Below the pieces are notes generated by a model. It saw only the letters and a list, made by a program, of their open reading frames with translations. It did not search any database and was not told the DNA's origin. Of a stretch of 30,674 bases of DNA, positions 7,026-16,024 are shown one piece after another (positions within the stretch are counted from its first letter, which is position 1; every line of letters begins with the position of its first letter). The stretch is from an uncultured Clostridia bacterium (GTDB lineage: Bacteria > Bacillota > Clostridia > TANB77 > CAG-508). A program made the translations under genes and the position numbers. The stretch lies in contig CAKOXG010000017.1 in assembly GCA_934130025.1 (NCBI GenBank), positions 1 through 30,674 of the forward strand, in the 5' to 3' direction.

Positions 7026-8528
7026 ATGAATAAAGAGAGGCTAAAAAATATATTTACAATAGAAAATTTGCTGTGTTTTCTTATAATTATTTGCCCTTTG
7101 TTAGATGTATCTAGTTTTCTTTTTAGAGATTTTTTTAAAACAAGTTTTTCAATTTCAACAATAATTAGACCAATAATTCCAATATTGGCTATACTGTATA
7201 TCTTTTTTAAAGAAAAAATTAAACCACAAATGATTATTGCAGCAATGGGCTACTTAGTGTACGCTTTGTGCCATATATATATTTTTTGTAGAATAAAATC
7301 TGGATGCGCATATGGAAATGAGCTAAGGGAAATTCAATACTTAGTAAACTACACTTTTATGGTAATGAATTTATTCATATATGTTTATATATTCTTTTTA
7401 AAGACAAATGAAAAAAATGAGGCTGACAGGACTCTAATGTTAAACAAGATAAAAAAGGCAGTATTAATTTCATTAACTATATACATAGCATTAATTTATC
7501 TTGCTTTGATAACAGGAACTTCATCATATACGTACTCTGAGAGCAAACTTGGATATAAGGGATGGTTTGAATCAGGAAATAGTTTAGGAACAATAATTAT
7601 ATTATCTTTATTTATTGTATTGCCAATGATAAAAAAAGAAAATAGATTTTATATTAGAATATGGGCACTTATGCTTACTGTGCTTGCAGGAGGCTATCTT
7701 ACAACCACACTTGGAACAAGGACAGGCTTGTTAGGATTTTGTATTGTAATTGCTGCATATGTAATACTAAATATATTGTATAATTTAGCCCAAAAAAAGA
7801 AGCTAAACAAAAACATTATAATAGCAGGAGTAATTATATTTGTAATTACAGGTACATTTGTTATATTTATGGGCTCGAAAACAATAGAAAGAAGAAAACA
7901 ATTAAAAGACAAGGAAAGTGAGATATATGATTACATGCTGGGGCAAGATTCACATGTAACAGGAGATACTTTAGAAATTGTTGAAAAAATTAAGCAAGGC
8001 AAAATGGATGAAGAATATATGAAAGAAAGCATGCAGAGTGCGTATTTAGACTTATATAGCCAGGCCAATAAAGAAAATGTTTCAAATACTGATATGAGAA
8101 AACTGCAGCTTATATATCATTCAAATCTTGTAAAAGAGCAAGACAATATACCAATGTTGCTATTTGGAAATGGATACATGACACATTATTATGAAATGGT
8201 GTTTGAAATGGAAGTGCCAGCATTTTTATATAATTTTGGAGTTATAGGATTTTTTATGTATTTTATGCCCTTTATGGCAATAGCAATATATGGAATATAT
8301 GTGCTGGCTAAGAAATTCAAATTGTCAAATATAGAATTCACAATGGCATTATTAGGGTTGTGGTTCGCAATAGCTATTTCATTTCTATCAGGATACACAT
8401 TTTTCAATTCCTCATCAATGATGATAATAATAATTTTATGTGTTGTAGTTATTTATGGGATTAGAAAAATATCAGATTGTGAAATAAAAATATATAATCC
8501 AGAGAAAAGCAAAATGGGAGAAAGTTAA
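7026..8528 (+). CDS. O-antigen ligase/Wzy-like polysaccharide polymerase, membrane protein
   Basis: The 500-aa protein has about ten to twelve hydrophobic segments and one large hydrophilic loop (about residues 285-385) before the last helices, the usual arrangement in O-antigen ligase/polymerase (Wzy/WaaL-like) proteins. TTTLGTRTGLLGF near residue 230 fits the Arg-bearing periplasmic-loop region seen in that superfamily. LLFGNGYMTHYYEMVFEMEVPAFLYNFGVIGFF in the second half fits the G-N-G and H...E...L...G-xxG pattern there. Members polymerise or ligate undecaprenyl-linked repeats on the outer membrane face. Whether this one is a polymerase or a ligase cannot be told. It lies between a GT2 and a GT4 gene; its stop is one base before the next start. 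Confidence 0.72.
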   Translation: MNKERLKNIFTIENLLCFLIIICPLLDVSSFLFRDFFKTSFSISTIIRPIIPILAILYIFFKEKIKPQMIIAAMGYLVYALCHIYIFCRIKSGCAYGNELREIQYLVNYTFMVMNLFIYVYIFFLKTNEKNEADRTLMLNKIKKAVLISLTIYIALIYLALITGTSSYTYSESKLGYKGWFESGNSLGTIIILSLFIVLPMIKKENRFYIRIWALMLTVLAGGYLTTTLGTRTGLLGFCIVIAAYVILNILYNLAQKKKLNKNIIIAGVIIFVITGTFVIFMGSKTIERRKQLKDKESEIYDYMLGQDSHVTGDTLEIVEKIKQGKMDEEYMKESMQSAYLDLYSQANKENVSNTDMRKLQLIYHSNLVKEQDNIPMLLFGNGYMTHYYEMVFEMEVPAFLYNFGVIGFFMYFMPFMAIAIYGIYVLAKKFKLSNIEFTMALLGLWFAIAISFLSGYTFFNSSSMMIIIILCVVVIYGIRKISDCEIKIYNPEKSKMGES

Positions 8529-8529
8529 A

Positions 8530-9693
8530 ATGAAGAAGATAATATTTGGAATAACTGGCCTAACATTAGGTGGAGCAGAGAGGGTATTGGTAGATACTGC
8601 AAATGCTTTGGCAGAAAAATATGATATAACGATTTTTACTATATATTCAAAGGGTGAATTGGAAGATGAATTAGATAAAAGAGTGAATGTTGTTAGCTTA
8701 TATGATTTTAAATATGAGCAGATGAGTAAACTTAAAAAAATATTAATACCATTAAGAGTTTTACTTTTAAAAAAACAAATATTTAACAAATATGTTGGCT
8801 CAGAAAATTACGATGCACATATATCGTTTCTTGAGGGGCCAGTTACGAGAATATTTAGTACAAAAAGTAAGAGTAAAAAAATTGCTTGGATACATAATGA
8901 TATGTCAAAAGTTTTTGGAAGCGGATGGAAAGCAAAATTAAAAAGGATATTTGACAGAAATATTTATGAAAGATATGATACTCTTGTTTTTGTAAGTATT
9001 GACAATTTGGATAAGTTTAATAAGATATATGATGATATGGATTTGCCACACGAGACCGTTATTTATAATTATATTGATTCAGAAAGAATTCTTGAACTTT
9101 CAAGCAAAGATGAAGATGCAAAAAAAATATTTAAAGATTCAGAGCTTAACATTCTTCAGGTTTCAAGATTAGTAGAACAAAAGGGAATTGATAGATTAAT
9201 AAAGGTTCATGCAAAACTTATAAATGAAGGTTATAAACACCACATATTTATTATTGGAGATGGCCCACTAAGAGACCAGCTTGAAAAACAGATAAAAGAG
9301 TATGATGTAGAAAAAACATTTACACTTTTAGGATCAAAGAATAATCCATATGAGTACATGAAAAATGCAGATGCCGTATGTTTATTTTCAAAATTTGAAG
9401 GGTATCCAATGGTAATTGAAGAAGCTAAAATATTAAGAAAACCAATATTAACAACTAATACTTCTTCTAGAGAAGTTCTTGCCAATTATCCTGGGTATAA
9501 TGTAATTGTTAAAAATGATGAAGAAGGAATAGAGAATGCTATAAAAAGCTTGAATAAGGATAGAATTAAATTAAATGAAGAAAATAACAATTATAGCTAT
9601 GCAAATAAGAAAGTTATTGATAAAATAATAAAAACAATAGAGCAAACGAAAAAAAAAGAGAAAATAAAGGTTCTATGGAAGGATGAAAAATGA
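8530..9693 (+). CDS. glycosyltransferase family 4 protein
   Basis: This is a 387-aa GT-B fold glycosyltransferase. The N-terminus GLTLGGAERVLVDTANALA is the classic GT4 acceptor-domain signature. Other marks are IAWIHND near residue 118, LQVSRLVEQKGIDRLI and IIGDGPLRDQLE at the donor domain, and the EX7E pair Glu290/Glu298 in FEGYPMVIEEA. It resembles the GT4 gene at 3950 in layout (both end LGxKKNPYxYxK ... EGYP) and is probably a paralogue. Start is one base after the upstream stop and its last four bases overlap the next start (ATGA), so translation is probably coupled across three genes. The C-terminal 30 residues are Lys-rich, consistent with membrane contact. Confidence 0.87.
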   Translation: MKKIIFGITGLTLGGAERVLVDTANALAEKYDITIFTIYSKGELEDELDKRVNVVSLYDFKYEQMSKLKKILIPLRVLLLKKQIFNKYVGSENYDAHISFLEGPVTRIFSTKSKSKKIAWIHNDMSKVFGSGWKAKLKRIFDRNIYERYDTLVFVSIDNLDKFNKIYDDMDLPHETVIYNYIDSERILELSSKDEDAKKIFKDSELNILQVSRLVEQKGIDRLIKVHAKLINEGYKHHIFIIGDGPLRDQLEKQIKEYDVEKTFTLLGSKNNPYEYMKNADAVCLFSKFEGYPMVIEEAKILRKPILTTNTSSREVLANYPGYNVIVKNDEEGIENAIKSLNKDRIKLNEENNNYSYANKKVIDKIIKTIEQTKKKEKIKVLWKDEK

Positions 9694-10586
9694 AAATAAC
9701 AATATTAACACCAACGTACAATAGGGCAAATTTGTTGGATAAGTTGTATGCAAGTATTTTAATAAATAGTAACAATTGTAGTGAAGTACAGGTAGAATGG
9801 CTAATAATGGATGATGGTTCATCTGACAATACTAGAAGAGTTGCAGAAGAGTATGTAAAAGAAAATATAATTGAAGTACGTTATTTTTATCAGGAAAACC
9901 AAGGAAAGATGACAGCAATAAATAATCTAATGAAATATGCAGCAGGGGATTTAATAATTGAATGTGATTCAGATGATTTCTTTACTAAAGATGCTTTTAA
10001 AATCATATTAAATAGCTTGAGAGAATGCAAGGATTTAGCAGAAATTTATGCACTTGTTTTTCTAAAATATACAACTACTGGGGAGAATATGGGAAATGAT
10101 TTTCCGGATGATAATTATACAAGTACTATGTTTGATTTGTATTTTAAAGAAGGTATAACAGGAGAAAAAGCTCTTGTTTATAATACATCAATAAGAAAAC
10201 AATATGAATATGAATTGGAACATGATGAGAAATTTATAACAGAGGCAAGGTTGCACCATAAGATGGACTTAACACATACAGTAAGATGTTTTAATAAGCC
10301 AATAATGATTTGCGAATACAAACCAGATGGATATACAAAAAACATAAATAAATTATTTAAACAAGCACCATTTGGTTATTATGAATATTTTAAAGAAATA
10401 TTTGACCAAAACCTGAGTGGAGTAACTTTAAAGAAAAGAATGTATATATATAAGCATTATATTTTATTTTCAGTTTTAACAAAACAAAAACATCCAATAA
10501 GAAATGTAAATGGTATTATAAATAAATTAATAGTTGGAGTACTGTATATTCCGGGGAAAATTGCCACAAGGTTAAAAATAAAATAA
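9690..10586 (+). CDS. glycosyltransferase family 2 protein
   Basis: This is a 298-aa GT-A enzyme. ITILTPTYNRANLLDKLYASI starts the nucleotide-binding fold, MDDGSSDNT follows, and QGKMTAINNLMKYAAGDLIIECDSDD holds the DXD motif (Asp93, Asp95 and Asp96). The N-R-A version of the first motif places it nearer to GT2 enzymes of capsule and teichoic-acid loci than to the two GT2 genes at 5080 and 6044. It overlaps the upstream GT4 gene by four bases and is the last gene before an internal consensus promoter at 10593. The C-terminal 60 residues are basic and amphipathic. Confidence 0.85.
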   Translation: MKITILTPTYNRANLLDKLYASILINSNNCSEVQVEWLIMDDGSSDNTRRVAEEYVKENIIEVRYFYQENQGKMTAINNLMKYAAGDLIIECDSDDFFTKDAFKIILNSLRECKDLAEIYALVFLKYTTTGENMGNDFPDDNYTSTMFDLYFKEGITGEKALVYNTSIRKQYEYELEHDEKFITEARLHHKMDLTHTVRCFNKPIMICEYKPDGYTKNINKLFKQAPFGYYEYFKEIFDQNLSGVTLKKRMYIYKHYILFSVLTKQKHPIRNVNGIINKLIVGVLYIPGKIATRLKIK

Positions 10587-10592
10587 TAAATT

Positions 10593-10621
10593 TTGACATA
10601 GTTAAAAATATATTATATAAT
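10593..10621 (+). promoter_or_regulatory. consensus promoter in front of the ABC exporter genes
   Basis: TTGACA (10593-10598) and TATAAT (10616-10621) are 17 bases apart, a full match to the vegetative consensus. It lies in the gap after the GT2 gene, gives a leader of about 17 bases before the ABC gene, and would let exporter genes be transcribed apart from those upstream. Confidence 0.8.
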
Positions 10622-10644
10622 TTGGCTGAAAGAAAGGTAGAATT

Positions 10645-11382
10645 ATGAAGAAAAGTGATATAGCGATAAAAGTTGAACATGTGTATAAAATTTTTGAAGT
10701 GTATATGGACAAGGCCAATAGCTTGAAAGAAAAATTGTTGTTTTGGAATAGGAATAAAAAAGAGAAAAGAGAAGTGTTACAAGATATAAACCTAGAAATA
10801 AAAAAAGGTGAGGCTGTGGCTTTAATTGGTGTAAATGGAAGCGGAAAATCTACTTTGCTAAAATTGATGACAAAGATAATATACCCCAATAAAGGTAAAA
10901 TAGAGACTAATGGAAAACTTACATCTTTACTAGAACTTGGTGCAGGGTTTCATCCAGATTTCTCTGGCAGAGAAAATATATATTTTAATGCTTCAATTTT
11001 TGGACTAACAAAAAAACAGATAGATGATAGATTAAATGATATAATAGAATTTTCAGAGCTTGGTTCATATATTGATAACCCTGTAAGAACTTATTCTTCA
11101 GGAATGTACATGAGGCTTGCTTTCTCTGTTGCTATAAATGTAGATGCAGATATTTTGCTTGTTGATGAAATCTTATCTGTCGGGGATCAGCATTTTCAAG
11201 AAAAATGTATTGAAAAAATGAAAGAGTTGAAGAAAGAGGGAAAAACTATGGTGTTTGTAACTCACAGTCTTTCTTCAGCAAGAGAACTATGTGATAGAGC
11301 AATATGGCTACACAAAGGACATATAAGGCTAGATGGTGAAACTAACAAAGTAATTGATGAGTATTTAAAGGAAACAGCTTAA
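10645..11382 (+). CDS. polysaccharide/teichoic acid ABC exporter, ATP-binding protein (TagH/Wzt-like)
   Basis: The 245-aa ATPase powers export of a lipid-linked glycan across the membrane together with the permease that follows. Visible elements are Walker A GVNGSGKST (62-70), the ELGAGFHPDFSGRENIY stretch typical of polysaccharide exporters of the RfbE/TagH/Wzt type, the signature YSSGMYMRLAF (150-160), Walker B ILLVDE (170-175) and the switch histidine in FVTHS (His207). It stops right after the nucleotide-binding domain and lacks the C-terminal carbohydrate-binding domain of Wzt proteins, so export probably does not depend on recognising a chain-end cap. The ribosome site is GAAAGG. Here the ATPase precedes the permease. 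Confidence 0.9.
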   Translation: MKKSDIAIKVEHVYKIFEVYMDKANSLKEKLLFWNRNKKEKREVLQDINLEIKKGEAVALIGVNGSGKSTLLKLMTKIIYPNKGKIETNGKLTSLLELGAGFHPDFSGRENIYFNASIFGLTKKQIDDRLNDIIEFSELGSYIDNPVRTYSSGMYMRLAFSVAINVDADILLVDEILSVGDQHFQEKCIEKMKELKKEGKTMVFVTHSLSSARELCDRAIWLHKGHIRLDGETNKVIDEYLKETA

Positions 11383-11411
11383 GGGCTAAACGAAAGGAAA
11401 TAAAAGCGAAA

Positions 11412-12185
11412 ATGAAGGTATTTAAAAATTTATATGCTTATAGAGAATTGTTGAAATCAAGTGTAAAAAAAGATATTGGAGGGAAATACAAAAATTCCTT
11501 TTTAGGAGTATTGTGGTCTTTTGTTAATCCATTATTACAAATTGCAGTTTATGCAATAATTTTTCCACTTATAATGAAAAACAATATACCAAATTATACT
11601 GTATTTATGGTTTGTGGACTTATACCATGGAATTATTTTTCAACAGTGATAAATAGGGCATCATTCACAATAATAGAGAATGGAAATATAATTAAAAAAG
11701 TATATTTTCCAAGAGAAATACTGCCACTTTCTCTTGTTACAAGTGAAACAGTAAATTTCTTAATTTCAAGTTTAATAATTCTATGTTTTACATTAACGCA
11801 TGGAATGGGGATAACAAAATATATATTAATTTATCCAATAATTTTAATTGTTCAGTATGTATTGTTGCTAGGAATATCTCTAATTGTTTCAAGCGTAACA
11901 GTGTATTTTAGAGATTTGCAGCATTTTATAGGTGTGTTGTTACAGTTATTTTTCTATGCGACTCCTATAGTATATGCTGTTGAAACTATTCCAGCAAATT
12001 ACCAGTGGATATTAAAGCTAAATCCAATGACATATATAATTGATGCGTATAGAGCGGTATTTTATTATCAAAAATTACCAGATATGAAAATGTTATCAAT
12101 GGTATTGGGTATAGGAATTATTTTATGTGTTGTAGGATATTTAATATTCAATAAATTACAGAGAAAATTTGCGGAAGAACTATAA
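11412..12185 (+). CDS. polysaccharide/teichoic acid ABC exporter, permease (TagG/Wzm-like)
   Basis: The 257-aa membrane protein is of the ABC-2 type with six hydrophobic segments. The N-terminus LYAYRELLKSSVKKDIGGKY followed by NSFLGVLWSFVNPLLQIAVYAIIF is characteristic of TagG/RfbD/Wzm permeases. The end of the protein has PIVYAVETIPANYQWILKLNPMTYIIDAYRAVFYY, the family's most conserved region. It forms the dimeric channel that, with the ATPase upstream, moves the undecaprenyl-linked polymer to the outer face. It starts 29 bases after the ATPase stop, behind a GAAAGGAAA ribosome site. The substrate is inferred from its neighbours. Confidence 0.92.
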   Translation: MKVFKNLYAYRELLKSSVKKDIGGKYKNSFLGVLWSFVNPLLQIAVYAIIFPLIMKNNIPNYTVFMVCGLIPWNYFSTVINRASFTIIENGNIIKKVYFPREILPLSLVTSETVNFLISSLIILCFTLTHGMGITKYILIYPIILIVQYVLLLGISLIVSSVTVYFRDLQHFIGVLLQLFFYATPIVYAVETIPANYQWILKLNPMTYIIDAYRAVFYYQKLPDMKMLSMVLGIGIILCVVGYLIFNKLQRKFAEEL

Positions 12186-12194
12186 GGAGGCAAT

Positions 12195-14504
12195 ATGGAT
12201 AAAAACTTTTTTGATTTTTCACTAGAACCTGGAAAAGAATTAAAAGAAAAGATGAAATACATGGATAAAGAACCGATTGTTTCTGTTGTAATACCTTTTT
12301 ATAATGATAAAAAATATATAAGACAATCAGTTAATGCTATTTTGAATCAGACATTTCCTTATTATGAATTATTGATAATTGATGATGGTTCGAAAGATGA
12401 GGAAAGTTTAAAAGAGTTAGAATGTGTAGCAAAATTAGATAAAAGGATTAAAGTATTTCATAAAGAAAATGAGGGACTGGCAGCTACAAGAGACTATGGA
12501 GCTAAGCATGCTTCAGAATGTACAAAATATTTATTATTCATGGATTCAGATGATTTAATAGAGCCAACATATATGGAATGTGCATATTGGACTCTTGAAA
12601 CCAATAAAGGAGCATCATGGGCTTATACTGATTCGATTGGATTTGAAGGGCAAGAATACACATGGAATAAATGGTTTGATTCAAACAGAATGAAGAAAAT
12701 AAATGACTTAGTCGAAATGAACATGATAAGGAAAGAAGATTTTTGGAGTGTTGGAGGATATGGATTAAGGGAAAAAGCCGTTAATGAGGATTGGAATTTT
12801 TGGCTAAAGCTAATTGCAAAAGGTAAGTATCCGGTTAGAATGAATTTTTATGCTTTTTGGTATAGAAGAAAAGTAAATTCTGGAGAGCTATTAAGAGCAA
12901 AACAAAACCAAAAAAGGTCGCTTGAAATTATAAATAGCACAGCTGCAACGATAAAGAATAAAGTTAAGGCAATACAATATCCTAAAAAAAGCGATTATAA
13001 CTGGGATTTTTTAATTGATAGTTTTGAAGATGTTGTTGTTCCTGAGCCAAAAAACAATGATAAAATCAACATATTAATGATGATTCCTTGGATGACGGTT
13101 GGAGGTGCAGACCAATTTAATCTTGATTTTTTAAGATTAATAGATAAAAAAAGATTTAAGATAACAGTTATTACATCTGAACCTCAAGTTAACTTATATA
13201 GGCAAAAATTTGAAAAATATGCGGAAGTATTTGATTTAACTACATTTATTGATAAAAAATATTGGCTAGCATTTTTAAACTATATAATAAAATCAAGAAA
13301 TATTAATTTCATATTTAACACAAATTCAAGGTTTGGATATGCTGTATTACCATATTTAAAGGGAAAATATCCTCAAATACCAATTGTTGACTATGTTCAT
13401 ATGGAAGAATGGTATAACAGAAATGGTGGATATTCAAGAGACTCAAGTGCAGTAGCCTCAGTAATAGATAAAACATTGTTGTGTAATAAGAACAGTGAGA
13501 ATATTTTGGTGGATTTCTTTAAAAGAGATAGAAAAGACTTAGAAACTGTATACATTGGAGTTGACGAAAAGAAGTATGATCCTTCTTCCATATCAGAAGA
13601 ATACAAGAAAGAAATTTTAAAAAAATATGAAATTAATAAACAAGGGAAATTTGTAATTGGCTATATATGTAGAATTTCGTTACAAAAAAGACCAAATTTA
13701 TTAATCGAAATAGTTAAGAAACTAAAAAATAAAAGAAATGACTTTATAGTAGTTGTAGCAGGAGATGGAGATTTACTTCCAGAGATAAAGAGAAAAGCAA
13801 GAAAATTTGGATTAACAGAAAACATGGCATTTATAGGAAATGTCAAGGAAACAAAGGAAATCTATGCTATTTGTGATTGCACATTAAATTGCTCAATAAA
13901 AGAGGGTGTGGCACTTACATCATATGAGTCTCTTTCAATGGGGATACCTGTAATTTCTGCTGATGTTGGAGGGCAGAAAGAATTAATATGTAATGAAGTT
14001 GGAAAAGTTATTCCTTGTATGCAGAAAGAAAAGGAGATTACTAACTTTAATTATTCGAAGGAAGAAATCGAAAATTATGTAAATGCTATAAATGATGTGT
14101 TAAATAACCTAGATGGGTACAAGAAAAAGTGTAGAAAATACATATTGGACAATTTTACTCTGGAACATATGAAAGACAAGATGACAAATATAATTGAACA
14201 TGTATATTCTGAGCCAAATAAAGAGAAAATTGAAAATGCAGAAGGATTAAAAAATTATTTGGATGTTTGCAAAGAGCATATATGCCTTTATTTTGAAGAA
14301 AGCAAAGATATATATACATGGCAAACAAAGGTGTACAATTCAAATTATTATGAGCTATCTGATAAATATAGCATAAGTATTGGCTCAAAAATAAAAGAAA
14401 GATTGTGGACACATCCATCATGGAGATTTTTTATAAGAATATTACAAAAAACAGGTATTATCAAATTTTTAAAGAAAATAAAAAATAGTAATAGAGAGGA
14501 ATAA
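12195..14504 (+). CDS. bifunctional glycosyltransferase, GT2-GT4 fusion
   Basis: This 769-aa protein carries two catalytic modules. Residues about 28-250 are a GT-A/GT2 domain: VSVVIPFYNDKKYIRQSV, DDGSKDEES, the DXD motif MDSDDL (Asp117, Asp119 and Asp120), and NEDWNFWLKL as the catalytic ED-type motif. Residues about 290-650 are a GT-B/GT4 domain: MTVGGADQFNLDFLRLI, GYICRISLQKRPNLLIEIV, VAGDGDLLPEIK and the EX7E pair Glu570/Glu578 in EGVALTSYES. The last 80 residues are basic. The fusion could add two sugars in turn, making a disaccharide repeat without releasing the intermediate. It follows the exporter by nine bases, with an AAGGAGG ribosome site. Confidence 0.87.
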   Translation: MDKNFFDFSLEPGKELKEKMKYMDKEPIVSVVIPFYNDKKYIRQSVNAILNQTFPYYELLIIDDGSKDEESLKELECVAKLDKRIKVFHKENEGLAATRDYGAKHASECTKYLLFMDSDDLIEPTYMECAYWTLETNKGASWAYTDSIGFEGQEYTWNKWFDSNRMKKINDLVEMNMIRKEDFWSVGGYGLREKAVNEDWNFWLKLIAKGKYPVRMNFYAFWYRRKVNSGELLRAKQNQKRSLEIINSTAATIKNKVKAIQYPKKSDYNWDFLIDSFEDVVVPEPKNNDKINILMMIPWMTVGGADQFNLDFLRLIDKKRFKITVITSEPQVNLYRQKFEKYAEVFDLTTFIDKKYWLAFLNYIIKSRNINFIFNTNSRFGYAVLPYLKGKYPQIPIVDYVHMEEWYNRNGGYSRDSSAVASVIDKTLLCNKNSENILVDFFKRDRKDLETVYIGVDEKKYDPSSISEEYKKEILKKYEINKQGKFVIGYICRISLQKRPNLLIEIVKKLKNKRNDFIVVVAGDGDLLPEIKRKARKFGLTENMAFIGNVKETKEIYAICDCTLNCSIKEGVALTSYESLSMGIPVISADVGGQKELICNEVGKVIPCMQKEKEITNFNYSKEEIENYVNAINDVLNNLDGYKKKCRKYILDNFTLEHMKDKMTNIIEHVYSEPNKEKIENAEGLKNYLDVCKEHICLYFEESKDIYTWQTKVYNSNYYELSDKYSISIGSKIKERLWTHPSWRFFIRILQKTGIIKFLKKIKNSNREE

Positions 14505-14507
14505 AAA

Positions 14508-15986
14508 GTGGATCCTAAAGAAAAAATTAGAAACCTAAAAAATAACACAAATATAAAAAAAATCATGATTTTTTTTGCAATAACAATGATTTTTTTTGGA
14601 ATGCTCATAAACAGAGAATGCGCAACAGATACATATGCTGTTTTTACTACAGGGGCAAAAGAAAATATAATCCATTTTTTGGGTACTGGAAGATTTGTTA
14701 CAGCTATTGCAATTGTAATGGTTAGGTTGTTAAGATTAAATGAAAACTGCATTTATATTTTATCATTTGCAGTAGCGTGCATAAGCTTAATAGCAAGTTT
14801 ATATGAACTTGAAAAGATTATATATAAAGATGTTAAGAAAAATGTTATATCGATAATTTTAGCAACCTTGATAGTATTAAATGCTTTTATAATAGAATTA
14901 TTTCTGTTTATTGAAAAAGGAATACTTATCACATCTATATTGTTTGTTATATTAGCTATAAAACATTTAACAAAGTTTTTCGAGAGTAGAGACAAAAAAG
15001 AATTTTTTAAAGTATTAGTATGGATGCTTTTAGCAAATGGCTCTTACCAGGGAACAGTAGCCTTATTTATAGCCGTTGCAACAGTGTATGTACTTAAGTA
15101 TTCAAAAAACATTAAAGAATTTGTTCTGAATAATGTGGTTCTAGGGGGATGTTATGCCATTCCTGCAATTATAGATTTGATAATAGGAAAAATATTTGCA
15201 GGAGAAAGAATATCTGGGAAAATAATACTGTCAGAATCAATAAAAAAGGTAATGCAGGGAACAAAAAATATGTTCTATTCATACAATATGCTCCCTAAAT
15301 ATTTGTTTATTGTTTGCTTTGCCATAGCAATTGGGTTCGCATTATTTGAAATAATAAAAAATAAGAGCAATATAAAGACAAAGATAATTCAAGTTTTATC
15401 CTTAATTTATATAATATTAGGTACTTTAGTTGCTACTATTTTACCACAAATTATGCAAAATACTGAATCTATTTGGATGGTGGCAAGAAGCACATATGCC
15501 TTTTCATCACTTATAGGAATTACATTATTATATACTTTTATCAATTTTAATGTAAACAAAGCTGAATATGCAGTTGTACTAATGAGCATATGTTACTTAG
15601 TTATTCAATATAAAAGTTTTACTAATATTGAAATTTCAAGATACAAATTGAATTATATTGATAAAGAGGAGACTTTGAATATATTGAATTATATAAAAGA
15701 ATATGAAAACGAAACAGGAAATAAAATTGAAAATATTTCAGTATATCAGGATAAGTTTGTTACATACACATATAATGATTTGTTCGTAACTGGTGATTTA
15801 AATGTAAGAGCATATTCATCTGACTGGGCTACAAAGGGAATACTTGAATACTATTCTGGTAGAAAATTTGAAAGAACAGAAAAGAAAAAAGAACTAAAAG
15901 AAAAATTTGAAAAGGAAAATTGGAATGCTTTTTCTAAAGAACAACTAGTATTTGAAAACAACACATTACATATATGCTGCTACTAA
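14508..15986 (+). CDS. glucosyltransferase GtrII-like membrane protein
   Basis: The 492-aa protein starts with GTG three bases after the upstream stop, behind AGAGAGGAA. About ten to twelve hydrophobic segments are followed by a hydrophilic C-terminal domain. The short segment after helix 1 (CATDTYAVF ... GTGRFVTAI) has the Asp and the G-R motif of the GtrII/GT-C family (Pfam Glucos_trans_II). The tail, VRAYSSDWATKGILEYYSGRKFE, is also typical of these proteins. Family members take a sugar from a polyprenyl phosphate carrier and add it to a surface glycan outside the membrane. The GtrA and GtrB-like partners at 22751 and 24329 would supply the carrier. Confidence 0.7.
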   Translation: MDPKEKIRNLKNNTNIKKIMIFFAITMIFFGMLINRECATDTYAVFTTGAKENIIHFLGTGRFVTAIAIVMVRLLRLNENCIYILSFAVACISLIASLYELEKIIYKDVKKNVISIILATLIVLNAFIIELFLFIEKGILITSILFVILAIKHLTKFFESRDKKEFFKVLVWMLLANGSYQGTVALFIAVATVYVLKYSKNIKEFVLNNVVLGGCYAIPAIIDLIIGKIFAGERISGKIILSESIKKVMQGTKNMFYSYNMLPKYLFIVCFAIAIGFALFEIIKNKSNIKTKIIQVLSLIYIILGTLVATILPQIMQNTESIWMVARSTYAFSSLIGITLLYTFINFNVNKAEYAVVLMSICYLVIQYKSFTNIEISRYKLNYIDKEETLNILNYIKEYENETGNKIENISVYQDKFVTYTYNDLFVTGDLNVRAYSSDWATKGILEYYSGRKFERTEKKKELKEKFEKENWNAFSKEQLVFENNTLHICCY

Positions 15987-16024
15987 AAACAAGAGTAAAA
16001 ACTTGAGGAATGGAAAGATAAATT

